Part shown: one piece after another, positions 17,454-26,938 of the stretch
Numbering within the stretch: the first letter of the stretch is position 1
Layout: the number at the start of each line of letters is the position of its first letter
Assembly (NCBI RefSeq): GCF_001403735.1
Contig: NZ_CXPG01000021.1
Coordinates: 372,001 to 436,000 of the forward strand
Source: Jannaschia rubra
Lineage (GTDB): Bacteria > Pseudomonadota > Alphaproteobacteria > Rhodobacterales > Rhodobacteraceae
DNA length: 64,000 nt
Reading direction: 5' to 3'
Program-made: the position numbers and the translations under genes
The notes under the pieces: model-generated
Seen by the model: only the letters and a program-made list of their open reading frames with translations
Database searches by the model: none
Told to the model about the DNA's origin: nothing

Positions 17454-18343
17454 CCAGGCATGAAGTTCCCCGGCTCAAGCCAGAGCCTCGACCAGCGCCG
17501 CAGATGATGAACGCCTGCCAGTCCGGCGGCTGCGGCGGCGGTGCACCCGCGCCACAAAAGGCGCCGCCGGTCTTTTCGACGGTTCGCGTCAACGGGGTGG
17601 AGATCGATCCCGATGCCATCGCGCAGGAAATGCAGCACCATCCGGCATCGGACGCCGATGCAGCCTGGCGCGGGGCCGCCCGCGCCCTCGCCGTCCGCGA
17701 ACTGCTGCTGCAGGAGGCGCGGCGGCTGGACATGGCTTCACCGGCCGCGGGAGACGAGATGGATGAGGATGCGCTGATCTCGGACCTGCTGGAGTCAGGG
17801 GTCGTCCCCGAGGAAGCCGGCGACGAGGAGTGCCGCCGCTACTACGAGGCGAACCGCCAGCGGTTCCGGACACCGGACCTGTTCGAGGCATCCCACATCC
17901 TGATCGAGCCGGACGGAGACGGGGTCGAGGCATGGTCAACCGCAGGCATCCAGGCGCGGCGGATCGCGACGGAGGTGGGCGACGATCCTACGGCCTTCGC
18001 GGCCGCGGCGCGCGAGTATTCCGGCTGCCCTTCGGCGCAACAGGACGGATCCCTTGGCCAAGTGCGGCGCGGCGAACTGGTGGCCGAGGTGCAGCAGGCC
18101 ATCGAGGCGCTGTCTCCCGGCGAGACATGCCGCCGGCCCATCCGCTCCGGGTTCGGCTGGCACGTGATCCGCCTCGCCCGCTGCATCGAGGGGCAGATCC
18201 TGCCTTTCGAAGCGGTCCACGAAAAGATCGCCGACATGATGGCGGCCCGCGCCTGGACGATGGGGGCGGCCCGATACGTGGCAGATCTGGCTCAACGGTC
18301 CGAGGTCGAGGGGATCGTCATCGAACCGGAGGTCGGATCATGA
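17450..18343 (+). CDS. Parvulin-type peptidyl-prolyl isomerase of the nar operon
   Basis: This 297-residue protein has a C-terminal PpiC/parvulin domain (about residues 140-240: ASHILIEPDGD, SGCPSAQQDGSLGQV, GFGWHVIRLARC) after a helical N-terminal region. There is no signal peptide, so it probably acts in the cytoplasm; the N terminus carries a CQSGGCGGG stretch that could bind metal. Similar genes follow narI in other denitrifying alphaproteobacteria, and coupling to narI by a 4-base overlap points to a role in folding or assembly of the nitrate reductase. The longer upstream frame is not used; the ATG at 17450 gives the coupled start. Confidence 0.85.
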   Translation: MTRHEVPRLKPEPRPAPQMMNACQSGGCGGGAPAPQKAPPVFSTVRVNGVEIDPDAIAQEMQHHPASDADAAWRGAARALAVRELLLQEARRLDMASPAAGDEMDEDALISDLLESGVVPEEAGDEECRRYYEANRQRFRTPDLFEASHILIEPDGDGVEAWSTAGIQARRIATEVGDDPTAFAAAAREYSGCPSAQQDGSLGQVRRGELVAEVQQAIEALSPGETCRRPIRSGFGWHVIRLARCIEGQILPFEAVHEKIADMMAARAWTMGAARYVADLAQRSEVEGIVIEPEVGS

Positions 18344-18657
18344 TGCTGGGCGACGTGCTGGCCGCCGCGCAGCGGTCAGGCGCGGATATCGAGACATGGC
18401 TGAAACCGGCCGATCCCGACCTCTGGCAGACGTTGAATGCCCAGGCTGCGGCCGGCCGGGAGGACGCCGTCACCTTCGCCCGCGCCGCCATAGCCGATTT
18501 CTCGAACCGGGCGGGTGAGGAGGATTGGGCTATGCTGGTATCCAGGATGCGCGACGCCGACGATCCGGGCCGTGCCCTCCTGATCACGATGATACGGTGG
18601 CGCCTGGGCATCATCCGAAAGGAGACGTCGGGTGCAAACGAGGAGATGACGCCATGA
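18340..18657 (+). CDS. Small conserved protein of the nar operon
   Basis: This 105-residue soluble, helix-rich protein overlaps the parvulin gene by 4 bases and the next gene by 4 bases. It has no membrane segment or metal-binding motif. I do not recognise a characterised family. Strict coupling within the nar operon suggests a role in reductase assembly or regulation. Confidence 0.75.
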   Translation: MMLGDVLAAAQRSGADIETWLKPADPDLWQTLNAQAAAGREDAVTFARAAIADFSNRAGEEDWAMLVSRMRDADDPGRALLITMIRWRLGIIRKETSGANEEMTP

Positions 18658-18866
18658 ACGATCCCGTCGGCAAGAATACGGAACGCAGCGGCCTGAACCC
18701 GAAGCTGAAGTCCGTCGAAAACACCTCTCGGGATACCGAGACCTCGACACGCCCGCCGGCCGAGAGCGCGTCCGTTCAGCATGACGACAGCCGGGCTTGG
18801 CCGATCATCTGGATCGTGGTCACGGTCATCTGCGTCCTCGTCGCGGCATATCTCCTGCTTTGGTAG
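18654..18866 (+). CDS. Small single-span membrane protein, last gene of nar operon
   Basis: This 70-residue protein has a polar, Thr/Ser-rich N-terminal ~45 residues and one C-terminal transmembrane helix (WPIIWIVVTVICVLVAAYLL). Its ATG overlaps the previous stop. No family is recognised. It may be a small helper or anchor protein of the nitrate reductase, but that is only inferred from position. Confidence 0.7.
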   Translation: MNDPVGKNTERSGLNPKLKSVENTSRDTETSTRPPAESASVQHDDSRAWPIIWIVVTVICVLVAAYLLLW

Positions 18867-19050
18867 GCAGCCGGGAAACCCTTCGGGTCGATGACACGGC
18901 CCGGGGTGTTGGCAGCGACTACGATGGTCGTCGCCCGCGCGCCCCGGGGAAGTGCGCTTCTGCCCATGCCTTCGACAGGACTACTTCGACCATCTTCCCG
19001 TGGCGACACCTCGCGTTCAAGGCCAGCGGACCGCAGAGGTATCTCCAGGC

Positions 19051-19995
19051 TCAGCCGTAGTAGCGGTCCAACGCGTCGCGAACGGCAGTTTGGTCCTCTG
19101 GCGGCATCTTCTCAAGGCTCTGAATGCAGAACGACGCGAAAGCGCCGGATTCCAGCGCCGCCAAGGTGGCCGCGAGCGCGCGCCCCGTTGGGCGCCCGGG
19201 TCTGACGTATCCGACGTCGCGGGGCGGTATCACGCGCGCCCCGAGTTCGAGTTCGAGATGATGGGTGAGCCCGATGGGCGAGACCTGTTCCGGCATGCGG
19301 AACCGATGGCCGGCCTGCGCGCGCAGCGCTTCCGCATTGCCATCATAAAAGGCGGCAAGGGTCGAACGCCGCATCGGGTGCGGTTGATGTTCAACCAGGA
19401 GGTAAGTCTTCCGTCGCCCGACCCGCCGCGCCGCAGAACGCTGGGCGGCGCCGTAGCCCGGCCGCCGGCCTCCGAAGGTCTCCTTCAGCCATTGCAGAGC
19501 CGGGGCCGGCAGAGGCTTCATCGCTCCCCGCAATACCGGGATCGGTCCATTGAAATAGTCTTCCGGCTCCATCTCGCGGCCCACGAAGATGTCGTCGTTG
19601 AGATAGATGAACCGCTCCGCCAGACCCGGAATGCGGTGCATCATGGTCTCGATGGAGCGCGAGGAGAAGACCGGCAGCAGGTCGGCATGGGCGCCGAACG
19701 CATCCGCGTGATCCACAACGCGGACTTTGCCGGACGGGTCGGACAGGGCATCGAGCGCTGCCGGCCGCTGACGGTCGGTCAGGACGTGGATGTGTCGCAG
19801 GAACGGGCAGAACCGCAGAAGCGAGGCGAGCGCATAGCGGATTTCGCCGGAACTGGTGAAGCGGACCGGCCCGGCGGCGTCGGCATGGGCCGCCGGATCG
19901 CGGTATTGCGCGCGCCGGGCCGCGTGGGCCGGGTCTGCGCCATCGACCCAGGTCACCACCGCGTCGATGGCGTCGGCGGGCGCTTCTTTCGTCAC
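19051..19995 (-). CDS. Stealth-family sugar-phosphate transferase
   Basis: This 314-residue cytoplasmic enzyme shows the Stealth conserved regions: CR1 near residue 10 (DAVVTWVDGADP), and CR2 with RFIYLNDDIFVG preceded by FSSRSIETMMHRIPG. Stealth proteins transfer hexose-1-phosphate units in capsule or exopolysaccharide synthesis. It overlaps the glycosyltransferase gene upstream by 4 bases, so the two form an operon for a surface glycan. The 184 bases between its stop and the nar operon contain no gene that I can support. Confidence 0.88.
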   Translation of the reverse strand: MTKEAPADAIDAVVTWVDGADPAHAARRAQYRDPAAHADAAGPVRFTSSGEIRYALASLLRFCPFLRHIHVLTDRQRPAALDALSDPSGKVRVVDHADAFGAHADLLPVFSSRSIETMMHRIPGLAERFIYLNDDIFVGREMEPEDYFNGPIPVLRGAMKPLPAPALQWLKETFGGRRPGYGAAQRSAARRVGRRKTYLLVEHQPHPMRRSTLAAFYDGNAEALRAQAGHRFRMPEQVSPIGLTHHLELELGARVIPPRDVGYVRPGRPTGRALAATLAALESGAFASFCIQSLEKMPPEDQTAVRDALDRYYG

Positions 19996-21152
19996 CGCGC
20001 TCCCTCCTCCGCGAGCAAGGTCCGGTAGATCGCGATCAGCGCCTCCGCCTCTCGCTCCAGCGAGAAATCATCGACGACATGCGTCCGCGCAGCCGCCGAC
20101 CAGCGCTCCAGCATCGTCGGGTCCGACAGCGCATCGTCGAGCGCCTGCGTCATCGCCGGCGTGTCGTCGCGGTCCACCAACCGGCCGGTTTCACCGTCGA
20201 CCAGCAGTTCCTCGAACGCGCCGACGCGAGTGGCCAGCACGGGAACGCCGCACGCCATGGCTTCGAGCGGAGTCAGCCCGAACCCCTCCCAGCGTTGGGG
20301 CGCGACGAACAGGTCGAGCGCGCGATACCAGTCGGCTACCTCGTCCACCGGAACCTCTCCACAGAACCGGATGCGGTCCGACAGGCCGGCAGCGTCGATC
20401 CGGTCGCGCAACTCCCGCTCGAACCCGCGATGCGCGTCCGTCGCGCGGCCAAGGACCATGCCGGTGACATCGTCGTGCCGGGCGACGGCGGCGAGCATCG
20501 CGTCCACGAAGACGTCCGTCCCCTTCTGGTGCCGGATGCGCCCGAAACACCCAACCAATCGCCCGTCGGGCAGACCGAGCCGCGCGCGCAGGGCAGCACG
20601 GGCCGCATCGTCGCCGGGCGGCGCGAAACGGTCGGTGTCGATGCCATGATGGATGACGGTCGCCGGCACCTCAAGGTACCTCGCGCCGCGCGCCGAGGTC
20701 GCCACCACCGCATCCATCCGCGCAATCAGAGCGCGGGTGTAGCCCGAATGGGCCCGCTGCGAGGCGGAGGTGAACATCAGCGCCAGGTTCTTGCGCAGCA
20801 CTCCCCGCAAGAGCAGCCCCAGCAGCATCTCGGTGTTGCGCCGCGCGTGCCAGACCCGCCGCGTCCGCCGCGGAAGGAGCGCGACACGCCAAAGCGGCAG
20901 ATGCGGCGTCGACGCCGGCAGGCCCGGCCCCGTCGCGCGGATCGCGATGGACCGCGCCTGCAAGGGGACAAGCCGCGCAATGGTCGCTGTCACCCCCGAC
21001 AGCCGCCGCTTGAGGTTCGGGGCGAGGACGCTGGGCCCATCCGAGGGCACGGGAAGTGGCGGCACGGGGTCGGACGATGGCACGGACGGACCTCGCGGGG
21101 GCAGGAGCGGAAAGCGTGACCGCCAGATAACGCAAGGCCCCTCCCCATGCAA
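19992..21152 (-). CDS. GT4-type glycosyltransferase (GT-B fold)
   Basis: The C-terminal half carries the family 1/4 glycosyltransferase signature: VIHHGIDTDRF, GCFGRIRHQKGTDVFVDA, then the nucleotide-sugar binding EGFGLTPLEAMACGVPVLAT. It probably adds a sugar to a surface polysaccharide or lipid-linked precursor at the inner face of the membrane. The first ~40 residues are proline-rich and poorly convincing; family-like sequence begins near SVLAPNLKRRLSG, so a GTG start near 21083 or 21050 is possible. It is coupled to the Stealth gene downstream. Confidence 0.88.
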   Translation of the reverse strand: MHGEGPCVIWRSRFPLLPPRGPSVPSSDPVPPLPVPSDGPSVLAPNLKRRLSGVTATIARLVPLQARSIAIRATGPGLPASTPHLPLWRVALLPRRTRRVWHARRNTEMLLGLLLRGVLRKNLALMFTSASQRAHSGYTRALIARMDAVVATSARGARYLEVPATVIHHGIDTDRFAPPGDDAARAALRARLGLPDGRLVGCFGRIRHQKGTDVFVDAMLAAVARHDDVTGMVLGRATDAHRGFERELRDRIDAAGLSDRIRFCGEVPVDEVADWYRALDLFVAPQRWEGFGLTPLEAMACGVPVLATRVGAFEELLVDGETGRLVDRDDTPAMTQALDDALSDPTMLERWSAAARTHVVDDFSLEREAEALIAIYRTLLAEEGAR

Positions 21153-21229
21153 AGCCCCGCCGCCGCGCCTGAACAGGTTCGCCCTTGCCCAAAGGCGTGA
21201 TAGGAGCGGCCAGCAGGACAGGACGGACC

Positions 21230-22069
21230 ATGGACAAGCAGATCATTTGCATCAACTGGGGCACCCGCTACGGCGCGCGCTACATCAACAACCTCCATGC
21301 GATGGTGGCCCGCAACATCACGCCCCCCTTCCGCTTCCATTGCTTCACCGACGTCCGCGAAGGGGTCCACCCGGACGTCGTCTGCCACGATCTGCCGCCG
21401 ATGCCGGGCGCTGTCCCGCGCAAGTCGCGGGGCAAGTGGCAGAAGGCGCGGCTCTGGGCTTCCGATTTGGGCGGGCTGTCGGGTCAGGTGCTGTTTCTCG
21501 ACCTCGACGTGGTGGTGACGGGGTCGCTCGATCCGTTCTTCACGTTCGGCAATCCGGACGACGTCGTTCTGGCGCGGAACATGGCCAAACCCCTGCACCG
21601 CCTCGGCCAGACGTCGATCTACCGCATGCCGGTCGGGAAGCTCGCCCCCCTGCAGGAGATGTTCGCCGCCGACCCGGAGGGCGTCGCGGCCGAATACATC
21701 TATGAGCAGCATTTCGTGACGCGGAACGCGCCCGGCGGCATCGTCTTCTGGCCCCGCAGTTGGGTGCGGCACTTCCGCATCGAGTGCATCCGCAACTTCC
21801 CGCTGAACTACGTCCTTCAGGCCCGGAAACCCAAAGACGCTCGGGTCGTGATCTTCGCTGGCAAGGTCAATCCGCCCGATGCGATCCTGGGGCAATACGA
21901 CGACAAGACCCCGCACCTGTCCCGCCGCGCCCATATCGCCCGCGCCCTGCGCAGCAAGCGGAAGCTGACCGCGCTGCGGTCCTATCTGCTGCCGACCGAC
22001 TGGGTGCGCGAGGCGTGGCAGATGGACGAGCCGGACAGCACGCCGACCAACGGCTCCGGCACCGACTGA
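21230..22069 (+). CDS. Glycosyltransferase-like protein (GT-A, DxD motif)
   Basis: This 279-residue protein has a GT-A-like core: an N-terminal IICINWGTRYG strand, and a metal-binding FLDLDVVV motif near residue 90 typical of GT8/GT2-like enzymes, followed by SIYRMPVG and GGIVFWPRSWVRHF. I chose the ATG at 21230 rather than 21185 because the family-like sequence begins there and an AGGACA site precedes it. It diverges from the two glycosyltransferase genes on the other strand; together they probably build one surface glycan. Confidence 0.8.
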   Translation: MDKQIICINWGTRYGARYINNLHAMVARNITPPFRFHCFTDVREGVHPDVVCHDLPPMPGAVPRKSRGKWQKARLWASDLGGLSGQVLFLDLDVVVTGSLDPFFTFGNPDDVVLARNMAKPLHRLGQTSIYRMPVGKLAPLQEMFAADPEGVAAEYIYEQHFVTRNAPGGIVFWPRSWVRHFRIECIRNFPLNYVLQARKPKDARVVIFAGKVNPPDAILGQYDDKTPHLSRRAHIARALRSKRKLTALRSYLLPTDWVREAWQMDEPDSTPTNGSGTD

Positions 22070-22088
22070 GGGCGGCCCGGCCCTCAGT
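22065..22088. terminator. Hairpin spanning the two convergent stop codons
   Basis: A perfect 9-bp stem (ACTGAGGGC/GCCCTCAGT) with a 6-base loop includes the TGA of the glycosyltransferase gene and the TGA of hyuB on the other strand. It has no T-run, so it may work as a bidirectional hairpin or processing end rather than as a classical intrinsic terminator. Confidence 0.5.
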
Positions 22089-23799
22089 CCACCCAGCGCC
22101 CTTCGTGCACGGCCGCCTCGACCTCCGCGACGTCCTCCGCGCTCATGCCGTAGTCGCGGACGGCGGCATCCGCGTCGATATAGCCGCGCGCCAGGTCGCG
22201 CCGCACCAGCGCGGGGTCGCGGTCGGCTGCCGCGCCATAGCCCGCCCCGCCCGGCAGGCCCAGCATCACGCGCCGGCCGTGGGGCACGAACTGCTTGCCC
22301 TTGCCGCGCATGGGCGTGCCGTCGTCTTGTCCGATGGTCGTGGCGCCGCCCGCCGCCCCACCGCGCCGGCCCCGGGCCGGATGGTCCACCCGGTCGAACA
22401 TGGCCTGGAAATCGAACTCATGCCCCTCGCGCGCGCCGACTTCCATGAACTGCCCCAGTCCGCCGCGTCGCTCGCCCGCGCCCCCCGATCCGGGCCGCAG
22501 CTCCTTGCGCCAGATGACGACGGGGCCCGCATGTTCCGTGGCCTCGACAGGCATGGTCATTACCCCCGACGGAAACGCCGTCGCATTCAGGCCGTCATGC
22601 GCGGGCCGGGCCCCTGCCCCGCCCGAATTGAAGATCAGCACCTCGGCTCGCCGCGCGCCGTTCGGCGCCGGCGCGTCGGTCCGGGGCCGCAGCGAAAGCT
22701 GGAAGTTGCACAGGCACCCCGCCCCTTCGGCCGGCACGACGCCCGGCAGGATCTTGTCGAGCGCATCGTAGACTGCATCCGGCACGAAATGCCCGATGAT
22801 ATGGCGCAACGCCACGGGCGCAGGGTGGACGGCGTTGACGATCGTGCCCTCGGGCGCGCTGATCCGGAAGGGCGCGAGGGAGGCCGCATTGTTGGGGATC
22901 TCCGGCGCGATGGCGCATTTCAGGGCATAGCAGGCATAGGCCTTGGCGTAGACCAGCGGGCAGTTGATGCCTTTCGGGTCCACGCCGGACGTGCCCGCGA
23001 AGTCGGTCAGGATGTGGTCCTCGGCCACGGTCAGCCGCACCTTCAGCGTGATCGGCGTGTCGAAGCCGTCGACCGTCATCGACCCCTCGGCCGACATCCG
23101 CGGCAGGGCGGCGATCCGCTCCAGCGTGGCGCGGTGCGAATTGTCGAGGATGAACTCCGCGATCCCGCTCAGGTCATCTAGCTCGAACTCCTCCATCATC
23201 GCGCTCAGGCGACGATGGCCGATGTCGTTACAGGCCGCGAGCGCATACATGTCGCCCACGAGCTGGTCGGGTTCGCGCACATTGCCGCGCACGATCCGCA
23301 GCAGGGTTTGGTCGACCTCGCCCCGGTCGGCGAACTTCATGATGGGCAGATACAGCCCTTCCTCATAGACGCTGGCCCCGTCCGCGCCGAAGCCCCGCCC
23401 GCCGATGTCGACCACATGCGCGGTGCAGGCGAAGAAGCCGACATGCCGGCCTTTGTGGAAAGACGGCGTCACCATGGTGATGTCGTGCAGGTGGCCCGTC
23501 CCTTCCCAAGGGTCGTTCGTGATGTAGACGTCGCCTTCGTGGATGTTGTCGCGTCCGATCCGGCGGATGAAATGCGCGACGGCGTCGGCCATGGCATTGA
23601 CGTGCCCCGGCGTGCCCGTGACCGCCTGCGCCAGCATCCGGCCATCGGCATCGTAGACCCCCGCCGACAGGTCGCCCGCCTCGCGCACCGAGGTGGAGAA
23701 TGCCGTCCGCACCAGCGCCTGCGCCTGTTCCTCGACCACCGAGATCAGGCGGTTCCACATCACCTGATAGGCGACGTTCGACGGTTTCACGGATGTCAT
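22084..23799 (-). CDS. hyuB: Hydantoinase B / oxoprolinase family protein (HyuB)
   Basis: This 571-residue protein is the usual length for the HyuB subunit of ATP-dependent N-methylhydantoinase or 5-oxoprolinase-type enzymes. Family segments include VREAGDLSAGVYDADGR, ITNDPWEGTGHLHD, and CTAHVVDIGGRG. It partners HyuA to open a cyclic amide ring (hydantoin or oxoproline derivative) using ATP in the cytoplasm. Its ATG overlaps the hyuA stop by 4 bases. The true substrate is not known. Confidence 0.92.
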   Translation of the reverse strand: MTSVKPSNVAYQVMWNRLISVVEEQAQALVRTAFSTSVREAGDLSAGVYDADGRMLAQAVTGTPGHVNAMADAVAHFIRRIGRDNIHEGDVYITNDPWEGTGHLHDITMVTPSFHKGRHVGFFACTAHVVDIGGRGFGADGASVYEEGLYLPIMKFADRGEVDQTLLRIVRGNVREPDQLVGDMYALAACNDIGHRRLSAMMEEFELDDLSGIAEFILDNSHRATLERIAALPRMSAEGSMTVDGFDTPITLKVRLTVAEDHILTDFAGTSGVDPKGINCPLVYAKAYACYALKCAIAPEIPNNAASLAPFRISAPEGTIVNAVHPAPVALRHIIGHFVPDAVYDALDKILPGVVPAEGAGCLCNFQLSLRPRTDAPAPNGARRAEVLIFNSGGAGARPAHDGLNATAFPSGVMTMPVEATEHAGPVVIWRKELRPGSGGAGERRGGLGQFMEVGAREGHEFDFQAMFDRVDHPARGRRGGAAGGATTIGQDDGTPMRGKGKQFVPHGRRVMLGLPGGAGYGAAADRDPALVRRDLARGYIDADAAVRDYGMSAEDVAEVEAAVHEGRWVD

Positions 23800-25880
23800 G
23801 GCGCGTCCTTCCGGGTGATGTCGATGCAGCCGTCCGATTGCCTGAGCGCGCAGCGGCTGGATGGGACGATGATCGTGGTCTCGTCTTCGGTGATGGCGGC
23901 GGGTCCCTCGACGGTGTCGCCGTCGGTCAGACCGGCGCGGGCGATGACCGTGGCATCCACCCTCCGCGCCAAGGCAGGGTCGAACAGGGAGCGTTGCGCG
24001 GTGGAGCGCGCGGGCTCCCCCGCGCCGACCGGCTCGATCCGCGCGACCGTCTCGGGCGGGGTCGTCGCGTTCACGGACCAGACCGTGATCTCGACGTCGA
24101 GCCCGGCGACGGTGCGGCTGAACAGGCGGGCGTAATCCGCCTCGAACAGTGCCAGGAAGCTGGCTGCATCAGGCGCCATGGCCTGCGCTTCGGTCAGGGT
24201 CACGGGGATTTCCCAGCCCTGCCCGGTATAGCGCATGTAGACCTTGAACTCCGACAGGATCTCGCTGTCGGCGTCGCAGGTCCGCACGAAGCCCGTCGCC
24301 TCGTCTCGCAGGTCGGACAGAAGCGCCTTTATGGCGTCCGGATCGAAATCCGAGAGCCGCATGTAGACCGACCGCGTCGCCTCGAACGAAAACGGTGCGC
24401 GCAGGAAACCGATGGCCGAGCCCACGCCCGCGCCGGGCGGAACCAGCAGGCGGTCGATCCCCAACTTTTCGCAGAGGCGACCGGCGTGGAGCGGCGCCGC
24501 GCCGCCGAAGGCGATCATGGTGTAGCCCGCAAGGTCCTCGCCATTCTCGACCGCGTGGACACGGGCGGCATTGGCCATGTTCTCGTCCACCACCTCGGCC
24601 AGCCCGAAGGCTGCCTCGGTCGCGTCCATGTCCAGCGGCTCGCCCAGAACCCGCGTCAGCGTCCCGATCGACGCCTCGGGGGAAAGGCGGATCGACCCGC
24701 CCGCGAACCCCTCGGGGTCGAGACGGCCCAGCGTCAGGTCGGCATCGGTCACGGCAGGCCGATCGCCGCCGCGACCGTAACAGGCAGGCCCCGGCTCCGA
24801 CCCGGCGCTCTCGGGGCCGACACGGATCTGGCGCATCGCGTCGACATGGGCCAGCGATCCGCCGCCCGCCCCGATCTCGACCATGTCGATCACGGGGATC
24901 GAGATCGGCATCCCCGACCCCTTCTTGAAGCGATATGTCCGCGCCACCTCGAACACGCGCGCGGTCTTGGGCGTGCGGTCGCGGATGAGGCAGATCTTGG
25001 CCGTCGTCCCCCCCATGTCGAACGACAGCACCCGGTCGAGCCCGTGGCGCGCGGCGATGTCTGCGGCGAATACCGCGCCGCCCGCCGGCCCAGACTCGAC
25101 CAGCCGGACGGGAAACTCCGCCGCGCTTTCCAGCGATATGATCCCCCCGCCCGAGTGCATCAGGAACACCGGACATTCCGCCCCCTGTTCGGCTAACCGC
25201 CCGCGCAGCCGTCCCAGGTAGGATTTCATCAGCGGCTTGATATAGGCGTTGGCGACGGTGGTGTTGAAGCGCTCGTATTCCCGCATTTGCGGCGATACTT
25301 CGCAGGAGAGCGAGACGGTCACGTCGGCCAGACGCTCGGCCAGCACATCGCGGATCATGCGTTCGTGGGTGTCGTTGAGATAGGAGTGCAGCAGTCCCAC
25401 CGCGACGCTCTCGACGCCCATCGCGGCGATCCGGTCGGCCAGCGCCTCGACCTCCGCGCGGTCGAGCGGGATGAGGACGTTGCCACCCGCATCGACCCGT
25501 TCACGCAGGGTCAGACGCATCTGCCGCGGCAGCAGCGGCTCCGGCAGTTCCAGGTTCAGGTCGTATTGCTCGAACCGCGACTCGGTCCGCATCTCGATCA
25601 CATCGCGAAACCCCTCGGTGGTGATGAGGGCGGTCTTCGCGCCCCGCCGCTCGATGAGGGCATTGGTGGCCAGCGTTGTTCCGTGGATGATCTGGTGAAT
25701 GTCCGCAGGCACGATCCCGGCGCGGTCGCAGACCTGCCGCATCCCCTCCAGGATCGCGTCCTCGGGCGCGGCATAGGTCGTCAGCACCTTGGTCGAGACG
25801 CGCTGGCCGTGACATTCGAGCACGACGTCGGTGAAGGTGCCACCGATGTCGACGCCCATGCGAATGGAATCCCGTTTCAT
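23796..25880 (-). CDS. hyuA: Hydantoinase A / oxoprolinase family protein (HyuA)
   Basis: This 694-residue ATP-binding partner has the actin-like N-terminal phosphate motif GVDIGGTFTDVVLE, followed by HGTTLATNALIERRGAKTALITT and, near the middle, SFDMGGTTAKICLI, all typical of HyuA/oxoprolinase. It is full length and precedes hyuB in one operon. A LysR-type gene lies 93 bases upstream in the same direction and may control it. Confidence 0.93.
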   Translation of the reverse strand: MKRDSIRMGVDIGGTFTDVVLECHGQRVSTKVLTTYAAPEDAILEGMRQVCDRAGIVPADIHQIIHGTTLATNALIERRGAKTALITTEGFRDVIEMRTESRFEQYDLNLELPEPLLPRQMRLTLRERVDAGGNVLIPLDRAEVEALADRIAAMGVESVAVGLLHSYLNDTHERMIRDVLAERLADVTVSLSCEVSPQMREYERFNTTVANAYIKPLMKSYLGRLRGRLAEQGAECPVFLMHSGGGIISLESAAEFPVRLVESGPAGGAVFAADIAARHGLDRVLSFDMGGTTAKICLIRDRTPKTARVFEVARTYRFKKGSGMPISIPVIDMVEIGAGGGSLAHVDAMRQIRVGPESAGSEPGPACYGRGGDRPAVTDADLTLGRLDPEGFAGGSIRLSPEASIGTLTRVLGEPLDMDATEAAFGLAEVVDENMANAARVHAVENGEDLAGYTMIAFGGAAPLHAGRLCEKLGIDRLLVPPGAGVGSAIGFLRAPFSFEATRSVYMRLSDFDPDAIKALLSDLRDEATGFVRTCDADSEILSEFKVYMRYTGQGWEIPVTLTEAQAMAPDAASFLALFEADYARLFSRTVAGLDVEITVWSVNATTPPETVARIEPVGAGEPARSTAQRSLFDPALARRVDATVIARAGLTDGDTVEGPAAITEDETTIIVPSSRCALRQSDGCIDITRKDAP

Positions 25881-25973
25881 CGCGTCCCTCGTCCTGCTGC
25901 TGGGCGGAGCCTAGTCCGCACGCGGCGTCCCGCGCCAATCGTTTGACGCGATGGGGGCGATAAACCGGTGCGT

Positions 25974-26867
25974 TCAGCCGACCATCGTCAGGGCCAGCCG
26001 CGCAGCCTGCGCAACGTGGGGAGCGGCACGACCTTCATGGAACCGCGCGGCGAGCGACAGCGGCGCAGGCAGCCAGCCGGTGTCGAGCGCGACCAGTTCG
26101 CCCGCCGCAATGTGACGCGCCGCGATGGGCTGTGGCAACAGCGCCACGCCGAGTCCGTCGACCACCATCTGCAGGCAGGAGGCCATGCTGCTCGACGGGA
26201 CAAGCCGTGCGGCCGGGACCCCGAGCTTTGCCGCCTGCGCCGAAAGTTGCGCGAAAGCTTCGGTATGCCGGGCATGGGTCAGGATAGGCTCGGCCGCGAG
26301 TGAGATCAGGTCGGGCCGGTCGGGAAGGCCTGCGGCGGCAGAAGGTGCGGCGAGCCAGACATAGGGTGCCTGCCCGAGGTCGATCACCCCGGTCGTGTCC
26401 GTGGCGAAGGGCGCGGTCTGGATCGTCAGGTCCAGGGCCCCCGCCGCCAGATCGCGGTCCAGAACGCGCGACAGGTCGACCGTCAGTTCGACGCTGAGCG
26501 ACGGCCACCCGTCCTTGAGCGCGCGCAGGTAACGGTGGAGCCAGGTGCAGGCGACCAGTTCGGTCACGCCCAGCCGCAGCCGGCCTTCCACAAGATCGGG
26601 GCGTTCCGCGACGTCGATGAGCGTCTCGGCTTCGGCCAGGATGCGCCGTGCGGCCGCCAGCACGGCCTCGCCGCGCGCCGTCATCCGTACCGAACCCGCA
26701 TCTCGCAGCATCAGGACATGGCCGAGCGTCTCCTCCAGCCCGGCGATGCGCGACGAGATATTGGGTTGCGTGGTGTTCAGATGCTCGGCCGCGCGACGGA
26801 ACCCGCCGAGATCAGCGACGGTGACAAGCGCCTCGATCTGCTTCAGGGTGAAGGCGTTACCGATCAT
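25974..26867 (-). CDS. LysR-family transcriptional regulator
   Basis: This 297-residue protein starts with the LysR winged helix (FTLKQIEALVTVADLGGFRRAAEHLNTTQPNISSRIAGLEE, residues about 5-60, quoted in part as LNTTQPNISSRI) and continues into a periplasmic-binding-like effector domain (about 90-290). It probably regulates the hyuAB genes next to it, in response to a substrate of that pathway. It is transcribed in the same direction as hyuA rather than divergently, which is less common for LysR genes. Confidence 0.9.
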   Translation of the reverse strand: MIGNAFTLKQIEALVTVADLGGFRRAAEHLNTTQPNISSRIAGLEETLGHVLMLRDAGSVRMTARGEAVLAAARRILAEAETLIDVAERPDLVEGRLRLGVTELVACTWLHRYLRALKDGWPSLSVELTVDLSRVLDRDLAAGALDLTIQTAPFATDTTGVIDLGQAPYVWLAAPSAAAGLPDRPDLISLAAEPILTHARHTEAFAQLSAQAAKLGVPAARLVPSSSMASCLQMVVDGLGVALLPQPIAARHIAAGELVALDTGWLPAPLSLAARFHEGRAAPHVAQAARLALTMVG

Positions 26868-26938
26868 GGGCGGTCGTCCCCGGTGCGACTGCGTCGGGTC
26901 GGTGTATCTTGGCCGGCCTTCGCGCTCAACCGGTCGCG

